Shown: positions 54,914-63,868, counted from the stretch's first letter. The stretch is 64,000 nt of DNA from CAYNST01 sp964434105 (GCA_964434105.1 CAYSTJ010000003.1:69601-133600), one strand, 5' to 3'. Numbers and translations are program-made. The notes: generated by a model not told the origin, from the letters alone.

Positions 54914-55537
54914 ATGAATCAGCTGATCAAGCATCAGCGTGATTGCCTCGTCAGCCAACGGGTTGCCCAGCGCCAGGTCCGACATGTACCAGGGGCGTCT
55001 GGCCGAGATACTGACAGTATCCAGCAACCGTCCCGTGTTGGACTCATAGACCTGCAGCGACATCCGCAGTTTTTTATGCCGGATGTCCGTATCGGCGGCG
55101 CTGTCCACCCTGACAGCGGGTACATCCGGAAACGCCGATGGTGCATCCACCTGATGAACCCGCAACTTCAATATAAAGTCGGCGCCCGCCGCCACAGCCA
55201 GATCCGCCAGATCCGCGGACGCATCGTCCACTGTGCCCGGAATGACCCGCTGGAACCGTTGCCCCGCCTGATCCGCCAATCGCTCTGCCAGGTAAAGGCG
55301 GGTGCGGGGCCATGATGATCGGCCCCCTGTGTCGGCCTGGGGCCAGGCCAGAAATACACCGGCCTGCCGCGACATACGCCATTCGCCCTGACGATTCACT
55401 TTAAACGTATTACCCAGGATCGATGAATCCGCGACAGGTGATCCCACCGGTCTGGAGGGCGAGAACCCGCATCCTGCCAGTCCCACCGACGTCAAAAGAA
55501 TCGCACCGCAATACAGGTAGACGAATCTGGCTTTCAT
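54911..55537 (-). CDS. DUF4823-like lipoprotein
   Basis: Predicted lipoprotein of unknown function, 208 residues from the ATG at 55537; an open frame extends 5' to 55603. The signal ends in the lipobox GLAGC (Cys23). The rest is a single alpha/beta domain with AERLADQAGQRFQRVI, GADFILKLRVHQ and MSLQVYESNTGRLLDTVSI, the pattern of DUF4823-type proteins that resemble outer-membrane assembly lipoproteins. The stop codon TAG is formed by the end of a MITE-like repeat, so the C-terminus may have been trimmed. It is convergent with ETF-QO and divergent from tesB. Confidence 0.78.
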   Translation of the reverse strand: MKARFVYLYCGAILLTSVGLAGCGFSPSRPVGSPVADSSILGNTFKVNRQGEWRMSRQAGVFLAWPQADTGGRSSWPRTRLYLAERLADQAGQRFQRVIPGTVDDASADLADLAVAAGADFILKLRVHQVDAPSAFPDVPAVRVDSAADTDIRHKKLRMSLQVYESNTGRLLDTVSISARRPWYMSDLALGNPLADEAITLMLDQLIH

Positions 55538-55695
55538 AGTCGCATCCGTTGGGTTGATATACAGGTTTTCGGGTTTGCGCCACGCGCCTGATGTGGCGAT
55601 CACCGATGTTTGCTATATTGGCCGCACGTCCCTACAGTCTAAGCCTTATTTCGCCAAACTGCCGCAGGCCCGACCGCCGAATCGGAGAATATTCC

Positions 55696-56538
55696 ATGCT
55701 CGCTGCCATCCTGGATCTCGAACCGCTCGCGCCTGACCGATACAGCACACGTCAGCATTTGCAGAATTTTCGTCGCAGCCTGTTCGGTGGGCAGGTTCTG
55801 GCGCAAGCTCTTATGGCTGCCGGGCTGACCGTGCATGCCGGACGCCCTCCGCATTCGCTGCACGCCTACTTCCTGCGCGCCGGGCATCCGAACGCTGCCG
55901 TCGAATTTACGGTTGAAAGCCTTCGGGATGGCAAGAATTTTTCGGCGCGCCGCGTCAATGCCATTCAGGATTCCAGACTGATTCTCACACTGCACGCGTC
56001 ATTCCATGCACCGGAAGCTGGATTTGAGCATCAACCTCCAGCCCCGGCCAACGGACCGACGCCAGCGGCTTTGCACGCCGCACAGAATGAAGATAAAGCA
56101 CATAGCCATACGATCGGCGCTGAGTTCAGGGAGCCGCCCCTGGACTATTTACCATTCAACAACCACCTGAAACTGACCACGCCCCAGTCCGGTTCAGAGG
56201 CCCGTTGCTGGACCCGATCCCGCGGACCACTGCCGTCAACCGCGCTTCACCATTTCTGCGCGCTCGCTTTTGCCTCTGATATCGCCCTGCTCGCATCAGC
56301 CCTGTTGCCGCACGACGCATCACTTTTCAGCGACAATATCTTTCCGGCAAGTATTGATCACAGCCTTTGGTTTCACCGTATTCCGGTATTCAGCGAGTGG
56401 CATCAGTACATCACGGACAGCCCCTGGGCGGCTGACGCCCGCGCTTTGTGTCGTGGACAGTTCTTTGACCTTGCCGGAAACCTGACAGCAACTGTGGCGC
56501 AGGAAGGTCTCCTGAGGCAGAAGACATCGTCAATTTGA
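55696..56538 (+). CDS. tesB: Acyl-CoA thioesterase II
   Basis: Hydrolyses fatty acyl-CoA to free acid and CoA. 280 residues from the ATG at 55696 with GGAGA upstream; longer in-frame starts add an unrelated leader. Double hotdog fold: N-terminal half with FGGQVLAQALMAAG and SLHAYFLRAG, C-terminal half with ALAFASDIALLASAL (catalytic Asp), ASIDHSLWFHR (Ser/Thr position) and the closing FDLAGNLTATVAQEGLLR with the Gln. Adjacent to the ETF genes, which fits fatty-acid metabolism, but it has its own transcription unit. Confidence 0.94.
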   Translation: MLAAILDLEPLAPDRYSTRQHLQNFRRSLFGGQVLAQALMAAGLTVHAGRPPHSLHAYFLRAGHPNAAVEFTVESLRDGKNFSARRVNAIQDSRLILTLHASFHAPEAGFEHQPPAPANGPTPAALHAAQNEDKAHSHTIGAEFREPPLDYLPFNNHLKLTTPQSGSEARCWTRSRGPLPSTALHHFCALAFASDIALLASALLPHDASLFSDNIFPASIDHSLWFHRIPVFSEWHQYITDSPWAADARALCRGQFFDLAGNLTATVAQEGLLRQKTSSI

Positions 56539-56677
56539 GCCAGAGAACTGTAGAGACACAAGTATAAATGCTGGCATCGACAGGCCCGCGGGACGGTCGT
56601 CAGGTCCGGAAGTGCGGGCGGCCATGAGAATAGTCACTATACTGGGTTTATCCTGGACCAATTGAACTGAGGAGCAT

Positions 56678-57013
56678 ATGGAACGTATAACGATTGCCGA
56701 TGCCATTCGATATCTTGAGAACGTCCTGACCGTACTCGACAATGCCTACTGGGAAGCATCCTGCATTCAACACAAGGATGGGCTGTACGATCTTATCGCC
56801 ATCGTTCACACGGAGCTGAACGAAACGGCAAAACTCAGCGTCGAAGATCACTATATCGCCTACGAACCCATCTCGGCGCACTTTCGGGCGAGCGGCCCAC
56901 GGTTCCGTCTGCTGCAGCAGAATCTGCATCTATGGGTACCCCGCTCCATGACGGCACAGCAGCTCGACCTGGCCCTCGCTGACGTCCTGCGAATGCATAA
57001 CCGTATCGATTGA
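56678..57013 (+). CDS. Small unrecognised cytoplasmic protein
   Basis: 111 residues, no signal peptide, no membrane helix. GAGGAG precedes the ATG by 3-4 bases, and composition is protein-like (a leading amphipathic helix TIADAIRYLENVLTVLDNAY, then mixed alpha/beta). No family is recognised. It stands 140 bp after tesB in the same direction and before a long non-coding stretch. Real on the basis of ribosome site and length; function unknown. Confidence 0.68.
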   Translation: MERITIADAIRYLENVLTVLDNAYWEASCIQHKDGLYDLIAIVHTELNETAKLSVEDHYIAYEPISAHFRASGPRFRLLQQNLHLWVPRSMTAQQLDLALADVLRMHNRID

Positions 57014-57256
57014 TGGCTCCGATGATGTCTGTTGCAGCGCTCGCCAATCCCGGCGACGGGCGTGCGTCATATAACCGCCTCGGGTCCGATTATAAAGTGT
57101 GATATTGCTAAAAATATTGCAATTGCAGGGAACTTTAATTGTTATTCCCGTACAAAACGCGACGTACACCTTGTATTGCTAATTCGTTTAAGAATCTAAA
57201 GTGCAAAACTGGAAGTTTTCTGTATCTGCGCAATACTGTAATTAACTGATGCCATT

Positions 57257-57381
57257 TCATCCCCCCAAGTGAATTTGGGCATCAGCAGAGCCGCCTCGGC
57301 GGTTCGTCGGGATGAAAGTCCCAAATGTTTCACTCCTAATGGTCCTGGCCCGGCGTTCCCCCGAACGCCGGGCATTTTTTT
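57257..57381 (+). ncRNA. Candidate structured small RNA ending in a terminator
   Basis: TTTCATCCC pairs perfectly with GGGATGAAA about 50 bases later, enclosing two further hairpins (CCCAA with TTGGG; AGCCGCC with GGCGGTT, one wobble pair), i.e. a three-way-junction shape. A single-stranded stretch and then a strong terminator follow. No open reading frame fits. No known Rfam family is recognised by eye; GEMM, SRP and Spot 42 motifs were looked for and not found. Existence as a transcript is inference from the folding and terminator. Confidence 0.42.
57349..57381 (+). terminator. Strong Rho-independent terminator
   Basis: CCCGGCGTTC (57349-57358) pairs perfectly with GAACGCCGGG (57363-57372) around a CCCC loop and is followed by CATTTTTTTG. 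It ends the candidate small RNA or the transcript of the small gene at 56678. Confidence 0.93.
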
Positions 57382-57396
57382 GTGACACGCATCACA
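57381..57396. promoter_or_regulatory. CRP/Vfr-type binding site
   Basis: TGTGACACGCATCACA has both consensus half sites (TGTGA, TCACA) at the exact six-base spacing. It lies immediately after the terminator and about 365 bp upstream of the M48 gene, the next plus-strand gene, so a promoter downstream of it is likely but was not located. Confidence 0.62.
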
Positions 57397-57625
57397 ACAA
57401 TAAAAATTCTTCTGTTTGTATTCCTGCGTACTTCAACGTATAAAAGTCTCAATTCTTTGTAACTGTACAGATTGCGTCCAGATTTGTTCAGAGCAAGGCG
57501 AAAAATGTGAGTTTACGCGTGTCAATACGCCGCACTTCCTGCGGGCCGCCTGGCCAGGCGTTCAAACCTGTTCCCACAGGTTTGTGACCATTTTTTAACG
57601 CAGCTATGGGCAAATCGGGGCGCAA

Positions 57626-57639
57626 GCTGAATAGTTACC
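57626..57639. repeat. Single CTATTCAG-family repeat copy (inverse)
   Basis: GCTGAATAGTTACC is the reverse complement of the GGTAACTATTCAGC copy at 35743-35756, an exact 14-base match. It lies in the leader of the M48/AIM24 operon. Confidence 0.7.
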
Positions 57640-57761
57640 AATTCTTTTTGGCGGACTCGACATCACTCCTGCCTGCCCATATCATCGCTGTCTCGTTTAA
57701 CAGGGCTGATCAGGTCAGGCTATACCAGTCCGCAGAACCGACATGAGGTCTCGTTTTCGTC

Positions 57762-58913
57762 GTGAATGCCCAATTTGAATTTCGCTGTTTGGCCTTTCAC
57801 GAAGGGTTGGCGCACGGCCGTGCGCCGGGTCACTTACATATAGACCAGGACTGCATCGAATTTGTGGTGGGAGAAAATACCGGCAGCATGTCGCTGCACG
57901 GTATGCAGTTACACGCGGGTGGTACGCTAAACCGGCAAATCATAATTACGCATCCGATTTGGCGCGGGTGGACGTTTCGGACGTCCAATCGTGCCCTGCT
58001 GCAAAACCCATTTCTTCGGTCACATCCGGCAACATCGTTTCAGATCGACGATATTCGTCGTAAGCGTCGCGTGGGATTAAGTTTTTTTGTCCTGCTATTA
58101 GTGGCCATTATACTGACCTCGCTTTATTTTATTACCCGCCTGGAGCTGGTCAGCGACAGGCTGAGCCGGCATACGCCTCCAGCCTGGGAGTCCTCCCTGG
58201 GAAAGCTTGGCCTGCAGCATTACCAGCAAAATCGGATTTTTCTGGATAGCGAAAAGACATCACCGTTGCTGGCACCCTTCGCCGCGCCGTTATTGGAATC
58301 TTTACCGGAGGCCACGGCTGGCAGGTTCGTCTTCTACCTGGTTGAGGACGCCGAGCGCTATGCTCTCGCCTTACCCGGGGGACATATTGTTATTCATACC
58401 GGTCTCATCGAAGCTGCCGGGTCAGCCGATGTGCTGATGGCACTGTTGGCCCATGAAATATCCCATGCCACACAGCACCACAGCATCCGTAACCTGCTGA
58501 TGCATTCTGGGCTTCATACTGTGTTGCTCGCCGTATTGGGCGATAGCGCTGGCTGGGACGGCGCCGGCGCGGCCGTAATGCCGCAATTATTGAACCCGAC
58601 CTATTCTGCACGACTGGAGGCCCAGGCGGATGTGCAGGCATACAACCTGTTAAAAGGGGCGCGCCTGCCGACGACTGGATTGCACGAGCGCCTCGCCCTA
58701 TTGACTTCACCTGGTCAAAACGGCACTCAGCGTTATGTTGCTGCACATCCAATGAATGCGCAGCACAAAAGCCACCTTCAGTCCCTGGTTAACGACACGA
58801 CCGACGGGCAACGGCAACGGGACCTGGCCGCCAGGTACGACGAGCTGATTCGCGATATCCATACACTTACGGACCGTACCGGGTCGCCAACAGGTACCGA
58901 TGATGCTGGTTGA
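57762..58913 (+). CDS. Membrane-bound M48-family metallopeptidase with N-terminal beta domain
   Basis: 383 residues from a GTG at 57762 (no better in-frame start). Residues 1-about 90 look like a small beta domain (GHLHIDQDCIEFVVGENTG), followed by a basic stretch (RRKRRVG), one membrane helix at about 107-128, and an M48 domain: His231, Glu232 and His235 in LLAHEISHATQHH, with Glu286 in LEAQADVQAYNLL as third zinc ligand. This resembles small M48 proteins with an N-terminal GRAM/PH-like part. Its C-terminus overlaps the first AIM24 gene, which suggests a shared operon and job in envelope homeostasis, an inference. Confidence 0.85.
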   Translation: MNAQFEFRCLAFHEGLAHGRAPGHLHIDQDCIEFVVGENTGSMSLHGMQLHAGGTLNRQIIITHPIWRGWTFRTSNRALLQNPFLRSHPATSFQIDDIRRKRRVGLSFFVLLLVAIILTSLYFITRLELVSDRLSRHTPPAWESSLGKLGLQHYQQNRIFLDSEKTSPLLAPFAAPLLESLPEATAGRFVFYLVEDAERYALALPGGHIVIHTGLIEAAGSADVLMALLAHEISHATQHHSIRNLLMHSGLHTVLLAVLGDSAGWDGAGAAVMPQLLNPTYSARLEAQADVQAYNLLKGARLPTTGLHERLALLTSPGQNGTQRYVAAHPMNAQHKSHLQSLVNDTTDGQRQRDLAARYDELIRDIHTLTDRTGSPTGTDDAG

Positions 58914-59541
58914 CATCAGGTCCAGCTCCGCTTTCTCCCATCTTTATGTCGCGTTGAATCCCGGTGAAGCGTTATTCGCCACGCCGGGAGCACTGGTTGG
59001 ATATGAAACCGGTCTGGAGGTACGCACCGTACTTGCGGAAGGCCGCTGGCAGAGCACTGCAAAACGATGCCTGGGCAATCCATTGCTGCAATTGGCACGA
59101 CTGCGCAACACCCGCGATGCAACCAGACGATTGATTCTGTCACCGGCCACACCGGGTCCACTTGCCATTCTCGATATGGATAACCAGTATTTTTGGGTGC
59201 AGCATGACGTTTTTCTGGCCTGCACCCCTGGCGTGGTACTGTCTGACCAGTTGCAGACTCATCGAACGTTCGAGACAGAAAATCGCTGGTTCCAGCGTGT
59301 TGTGGGCGGTCGCGGACGCGTATGGCTAAGTACGTTCGGCGCGCTGGCCGAAAAAGAACTCGATGGTGAAATGGTCCTCGACAGTGGCTTCCTGGTCGCC
59401 TGTGAACGCGGCATTACGCGCTGTCGCAAACGACGCCCCCGCATCCCCGATGGCATGGTACGAATCCGTGGGCGCGGCAAGGTGCTCATGCAATCACGAA
59501 GCTGTGCGGCCCTGTCCCGCTGGCTCAATCCCGACCGATGA
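58900..59541 (+). CDS. AIM24 family protein, paralogue 1
   Basis: Soluble beta-rich protein of the AIM24/TIGR00266 family, 213 residues, starting at an ATG that overlaps the M48 gene by 14 bp (a second ATG follows at once). The double-jelly-roll pattern shows in LNPGEALFATPGALVGYETG, GPLAILDMDNQYFWVQHDVF, VVGGRGRVWLSTFGALAEKEL and the closing RIRGRGKVLMQSRS. Molecular function of the family is not established. First of three tandem paralogues. Confidence 0.88.
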   Translation: MMLVDIRSSSAFSHLYVALNPGEALFATPGALVGYETGLEVRTVLAEGRWQSTAKRCLGNPLLQLARLRNTRDATRRLILSPATPGPLAILDMDNQYFWVQHDVFLACTPGVVLSDQLQTHRTFETENRWFQRVVGGRGRVWLSTFGALAEKELDGEMVLDSGFLVACERGITRCRKRRPRIPDGMVRIRGRGKVLMQSRSCAALSRWLNPDR

Positions 59542-59553
59542 ACAGGGTGTACC

Positions 59554-60219
59554 ATGCAGATAGAGTGTCCAGACCAGCCGGGCAGCGCCATCACCAGACT
59601 ATCCCTGCTACCCAATGACGCAGTAACAGCCAGGGCCGGGACCTTACTCGCCATGAGCCGCCCGCTGAGGGTCTCCAACGTCGATTGTCTCAGGCCCGCA
59701 GACACTAACACTGCCCGCCCCGCAAAAATCATCGCCGGCGATAGATTTATCTGCAATCGCTTTGAATGCGACGGGCAACCCGCCGATCTATGGCTGGGCC
59801 ATGACTTTCCGGGTGAGGCCCGCTGTCTTGAACTCAGCGGTCAGAGTTTGATTGTTAATCCCCCTGTTTTCGTCGCCGCCACAGGTGCCATCGTCCTGAC
59901 CCCGTACACCCCGCTCGCTACAGAAACCTGGCTGAAGGTAGGTGGATCCGGCAATCTTATACTGGCAGCTTTTGGGGCTCTCTCCTCCATCACGGTGGAG
60001 CGCGAGTACCGGCTCGCGCGGAATCAAGTCGCCGCGTTTTCCGATACGCTTGAGGTCGACTGGCCTGAGTCGCGCCGTCGCTGGCGAAGCAGGTTTTTTC
60101 GGCGCGACAACGCCTGGTGCTGTTTCCGGGGCCGGGGCAAGCTATGGTATCAGTCCCACGACCCGAAGCGGTTCGGCGCCGGGATTGGGCGCCGCCAGCC
60201 GAGACCGCCGTCAGCATGA
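59554..60219 (+). CDS. AIM24 family protein, paralogue 2
   Basis: 221 residues, 12 bp after paralogue 1. Same order of motifs but more diverged: LLPNDAVTARAGTLLAMSRP, ECDGQPADLWLGHDFPGEAR, VGGSGNLILAAFGALSSITV and FRGRGKLWYQSHDPKRF. The N-terminus is shorter and the C-terminus has a basic tail. The stop overlaps the next start (ATGA). Confidence 0.87.
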   Translation: MQIECPDQPGSAITRLSLLPNDAVTARAGTLLAMSRPLRVSNVDCLRPADTNTARPAKIIAGDRFICNRFECDGQPADLWLGHDFPGEARCLELSGQSLIVNPPVFVAATGAIVLTPYTPLATETWLKVGGSGNLILAAFGALSSITVEREYRLARNQVAAFSDTLEVDWPESRRRWRSRFFRRDNAWCCFRGRGKLWYQSHDPKRFGAGIGRRQPRPPSA

Positions 60220-60893
60220 CCGGCGACAGCTACCCGGACAAAATCTCCGAGCCGGGATTGCCTTACCGGCTTGAGGGTGGTACAGACTGCCCACTGCTGA
60301 GAGTTGCTCTGGAAAAAGGTCGCGCTTTGCGGGTGGTATGCCGCTCTATTGTCGGCATGGAAGGCGGTCTCGACGTTGATCCGGCGATAAATGCGATTGC
60401 AAGCCGGGTAATGACAGAGGACAATCTGTTGATTAACCCGGTTCACGCCGCCACGGCCGGGTCGGTCCTCATTGCACCGGCGTTACCGGGCCATATTCTC
60501 CATTACCCGGTGTGTAATGAACATATTATTTACCTTAAGCAGTCCGCTTTTCTGGCATCGACGCCCAATCTGCAGCTGATTCGGCTCGCTGAACCGCAGG
60601 GCGCTACCGCCGGCACCGGTCTGCGGCTGTTACAGTGCAAAGGCACCGGCGATTTGTGGTTTAATACCTATGGTGCCGCCCGAGTGCTTGATGTGGACGG
60701 AGAGATCTTTGCCGACGCCGATAAAATCGTCGCCTGGACGAAAGGTCTGACCTGTCGACTGGCACCACTGAAGGGTTGCCGTACAGCGTGGCTTATCGGC
60801 GAGGGGCCCGGGTGCCACTTTCAGGGCCACGGACGACTCTGGTTGCAAAGTCACAGCAGCAGAGCACTCCTGCACCGGTGCCGGGGATTTTGA
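60216..60893 (+). CDS. AIM24 family protein, paralogue 3
   Basis: 225 residues from the ATG at 60216, which overlaps the preceding stop; the longer open frame from 60117 is a shadow. Motifs: VALEKGRALRVVCRSIVGME, NEHIIYLKQSAFLASTPN, LLQCKGTGDLWFNTYGAARV and FQGHGRLWLQSHSSRAL. It retains the family ends GxGxLWLQS. With paralogues 1 and 2 it forms a three-copy set that may build a hetero-oligomer. Confidence 0.87.
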   Translation: MTGDSYPDKISEPGLPYRLEGGTDCPLLRVALEKGRALRVVCRSIVGMEGGLDVDPAINAIASRVMTEDNLLINPVHAATAGSVLIAPALPGHILHYPVCNEHIIYLKQSAFLASTPNLQLIRLAEPQGATAGTGLRLLQCKGTGDLWFNTYGAARVLDVDGEIFADADKIVAWTKGLTCRLAPLKGCRTAWLIGEGPGCHFQGHGRLWLQSHSSRALLHRCRGF

Positions 60894-60992
60894 TCGGCCG
60901 GGCAGCGCGTCGCCGCTGAAACCAATCGACGCCCTGTCGGCATTTACACGCAGACAACACGCTATTATCGTCACCTAACCGAAGATTTTTCT

Positions 60993-63824
60993 ATGTCATT
61001 CATCGCTCGCCTGTTCAAAAAACATCGCTCCGACGGTCTCGCCAAGCGGGTCCAGTCCATTTCACAGAAAAGCCCACAGGAATGCCTCGATATCGTCACC
61101 AAGTCGTCCGAAGTTCCGTCCCGCGTTGCCGCGATTCGACGGCTCGCTGACCGCGATACGCTTTTGAAACTTGCCAGCCATGATGAATCCCAACAGATAG
61201 AAACCGCTGCGCGAAAACGTCTCGGTGTATTGCTCGATAACGGCGAGCTGACGCTGGCCGAACTGACACAGAGCGTCCAGGACGAAGAACAACTGTTTCA
61301 TATTTGCGGCTACTCGCTTTCTGCGGGCTCCCAGCTGATCGAACGTATCACCAATGAAAACCTCCTGGTGCAGCTCGCGTGCAATGCCGGAACGACCCAA
61401 TTGCGCCAAATGGCGGCAAATCGCATAGAAACCCAGGTGATGCTGGAAACCTTGCTAAAAACTGCACGCAACAAGGATAAGGCCGTCTACCGAATTGCGC
61501 AGAAGAAAATGGAGACTTACAAGGACGTCATTGCCAGGCAGGCCGAACGAACACGCGAAGTAAAACGTCTTTGCCACCAGCTGGAACAGCTGGCCAAACA
61601 CAATGTCGACGACATTTTCTTCGCCCGAAAATCCAGTATTGAAGAGGCCTGGAGCGAGTATTCCCGATTTGCCGAAGAGGAAGACTCGGCGCGCTACGCC
61701 CGGGCAGTTTCGCAGTGCGAACGGAAAGTACAGGAATTCAATGCACAAAAGCAGGCCGGGGTTGAGCAGATTCAGCGCGAAAACCAGGCCAGGGCTGACC
61801 TTCTGCAGAGCCTCCAGCAACTGACGACCTTCCTGCAAGCCCTGGTTGAGTCCGACATTGACCCGGAAATCGCACGGGCACAGCTTGAAGAGCTCCATAC
61901 AGCCTTCGCCCAAAGTCTCGATGAAACGGCTGCCCGCGGCATCAACATTGAAAAGGAAACCGCCGAAGGCCGCGCCACTTTCGACGCAGCAAGTGCCATT
62001 CTCAATGAGTACGCAACCCACGGAGCGCTGTCGGCGCTCATTGCAGACGTTCGCGTCGCTGAGCCTCCGGCCGGCCAAATGCAATGCGAGGCACTGCGGC
62101 GGGTTCTAGCCCACGCACAGATACGGGGTCAACTTCCCGGCACGGAAAGCGTTGGCGAGGCGCAGCAGGCCCTGGATAACTGGCAGCAGCGACTGGAAAC
62201 CCGGCAGGACCAGGAAAGGCGGGCTATTCATGAAGCCTACGAGCTGCTGCGTCGTGGCAACTGGGCAGTTTCCCGGGGTTTCGTGAGCCGCTCCAACGCC
62301 ATTTTGCGCGAACTGGAAACCCGGATTGAAAAGCTGGAATCGGTGCCAGCCGGTATTACCACAAAAATCGAAAGCCTTCGCGAAGAAGTCGTCAAGCTCG
62401 GTGACTGGCGCGATTTTGCCGTGACACCCAAAAAACAGACCCTCATTCGACAAATGGAGGAATTGCAGGACAGCGCCTTAAACCCGGTGGACCTGGCCAA
62501 TAAGGTTCAGGCATTGCAACAGGAGTGGAAAGGTTTATCCCGCGGAGGACAGAACCAGGACGAAACTTTGTGGCAACAGTTTCAGGCCGCCAGCGACAAA
62601 GCCTATGAACCCTGCAAAGCATACTTCGCCCAACAGGCTACTGCACGGGACAGCAACGCAGAAAAGCGGCAACAGTTGATCGAACAGTTAAATACCTATC
62701 TTGCCGATTACGATTGGGATAACGCCAATTGGGCCGATGTGGAGAAAACCCTGAAAATGGCACGCGAAGCATGGCAAGGCTACTGGCCGGTACCACGCAG
62801 GCAGACCAAAGCATTGCAGCAGGCCTTCGACGGCATAATGGACCAGTTGTATGAGCGCCTGAACGCGGAATATGATAAAAACCGACGCTTGAAGCAGGCG
62901 TTGGTGGATCAGGCAGAGTCTCTTCTTGCCTTCGAAGACACAGCCAGTGCCATTGAAGAGGCCAAACGATTGCAGAGCCAGTGGCGTAGCATCGGTCGCT
63001 GCAAGCGAAGGGATGATCAGCAGCTCTGGAAGCAGTTTCGGGGCCATTGCGACACTGTTTTTGAACGACGCCATCAGGAAACCGAGTCGAGTCGACAGGA
63101 GCAGGACGCAACCCTGCGGGAGGCCGAAGCCATTATTGACCAGCTGGAAAACTTATTATTCCTTAGTGGTGACGCTTTCAATATCGCGAAGTCCGGGATT
63201 GACGATCTGACCACAGAGTTTCAGGCTATCGGCGAACTGCCAAAGACGCATCGTAAGTCGATTACGGAAAAGTTCTATCAGGTCATCGACAATGTACAGG
63301 CCAAAATAGCACAGGAGAAAAACGAATCCCGTTTGCATCAATGGCGGAGCGCACTGATGGCAGCCGAAGCCCTGCGTCATTATGAGCTGGCGATCTGCAT
63401 GGGCGAAGATACCGAATTTCTGCAGCAGCAGGCCCGGTTGCAGCTGGACAGTAACGAACGCTGGCCCTATCAGGTTGGCGACACACTGCAGCAACGGTAC
63501 GAGCAGGCCAGCCATATTGGAGCCGCTGACTCTGATCAGCGACTGGCAGCGCTCAGAGAACTTTGCATCCGCTCGGAAATAGCAACAGACAACAGCTCAC
63601 CTCCCGAAGATAGCGGGCTGCGGATGCAATTTCAGGTGAATCAGTTACAGCAGGGGCTAGGACAGCGTGAAAGTGCTACCGAAACTGTGATGGCTGACAT
63701 TATCAATCGGTGGATTGCGGTGCCGGCTGTACCCGATGAGCACTATCAGGCATTGCTTTCAAGGCTGGACAGATGCTGGAACCTGAAGATCGCCGCCGCC
63801 ACTGCAAAACCAGCGACCTGTTAA
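60993..63824 (+). CDS. Large DUF349-domain protein
   Basis: 943 residues, cytoplasmic, mostly helical. An N-terminal HEAT-like part (about 1-170, RVAAIRRLADRDTLLKLASH) leads to long coiled-coil stretches and several DUF349 repeats, recognisable by LWQQFQAASDKAYEPCKAYF and LWKQFRGHCDTVFERRH near 530-560 and 680-700. Family function is unknown; members are often near DNA-repair or stress genes. Its own short leader separates it from the AIM24 genes by 100 bp. Confidence 0.88.
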   Translation: MSFIARLFKKHRSDGLAKRVQSISQKSPQECLDIVTKSSEVPSRVAAIRRLADRDTLLKLASHDESQQIETAARKRLGVLLDNGELTLAELTQSVQDEEQLFHICGYSLSAGSQLIERITNENLLVQLACNAGTTQLRQMAANRIETQVMLETLLKTARNKDKAVYRIAQKKMETYKDVIARQAERTREVKRLCHQLEQLAKHNVDDIFFARKSSIEEAWSEYSRFAEEEDSARYARAVSQCERKVQEFNAQKQAGVEQIQRENQARADLLQSLQQLTTFLQALVESDIDPEIARAQLEELHTAFAQSLDETAARGINIEKETAEGRATFDAASAILNEYATHGALSALIADVRVAEPPAGQMQCEALRRVLAHAQIRGQLPGTESVGEAQQALDNWQQRLETRQDQERRAIHEAYELLRRGNWAVSRGFVSRSNAILRELETRIEKLESVPAGITTKIESLREEVVKLGDWRDFAVTPKKQTLIRQMEELQDSALNPVDLANKVQALQQEWKGLSRGGQNQDETLWQQFQAASDKAYEPCKAYFAQQATARDSNAEKRQQLIEQLNTYLADYDWDNANWADVEKTLKMAREAWQGYWPVPRRQTKALQQAFDGIMDQLYERLNAEYDKNRRLKQALVDQAESLLAFEDTASAIEEAKRLQSQWRSIGRCKRRDDQQLWKQFRGHCDTVFERRHQETESSRQEQDATLREAEAIIDQLENLLFLSGDAFNIAKSGIDDLTTEFQAIGELPKTHRKSITEKFYQVIDNVQAKIAQEKNESRLHQWRSALMAAEALRHYELAICMGEDTEFLQQQARLQLDSNERWPYQVGDTLQQRYEQASHIGAADSDQRLAALRELCIRSEIATDNSSPPEDSGLRMQFQVNQLQQGLGQRESATETVMADIINRWIAVPAVPDEHYQALLSRLDRCWNLKIAAATAKPATC

Positions 63825-63868
63825 GTCGGCCCCTGCGGGCGATGCTGTCATAAGTTTATAGTGAAAGA

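Larger units (their letters stand above)
57014..57761. other. Long AT-rich intergenic region with structured RNA candidate
   Basis: A 748-bp stretch without a gene. Contents from left to right: AT-rich DNA to about 57250, a predicted multi-stem RNA (57257-57381) ending in a strong terminator, a perfect CRP-type palindrome (57381-57396), then about 230 bp with nothing recognised, a CTATTCAG-family repeat at 57626-57639 and a 120-bp leader to the M48 gene. Confidence 0.6.

Noticed and set aside
60117..60215. Longer N-terminus for AIM24 paralogue 3
   Set aside because: It lies inside paralogue 2 in another frame; the ATG at 60216 overlaps the preceding stop and gives the family length.
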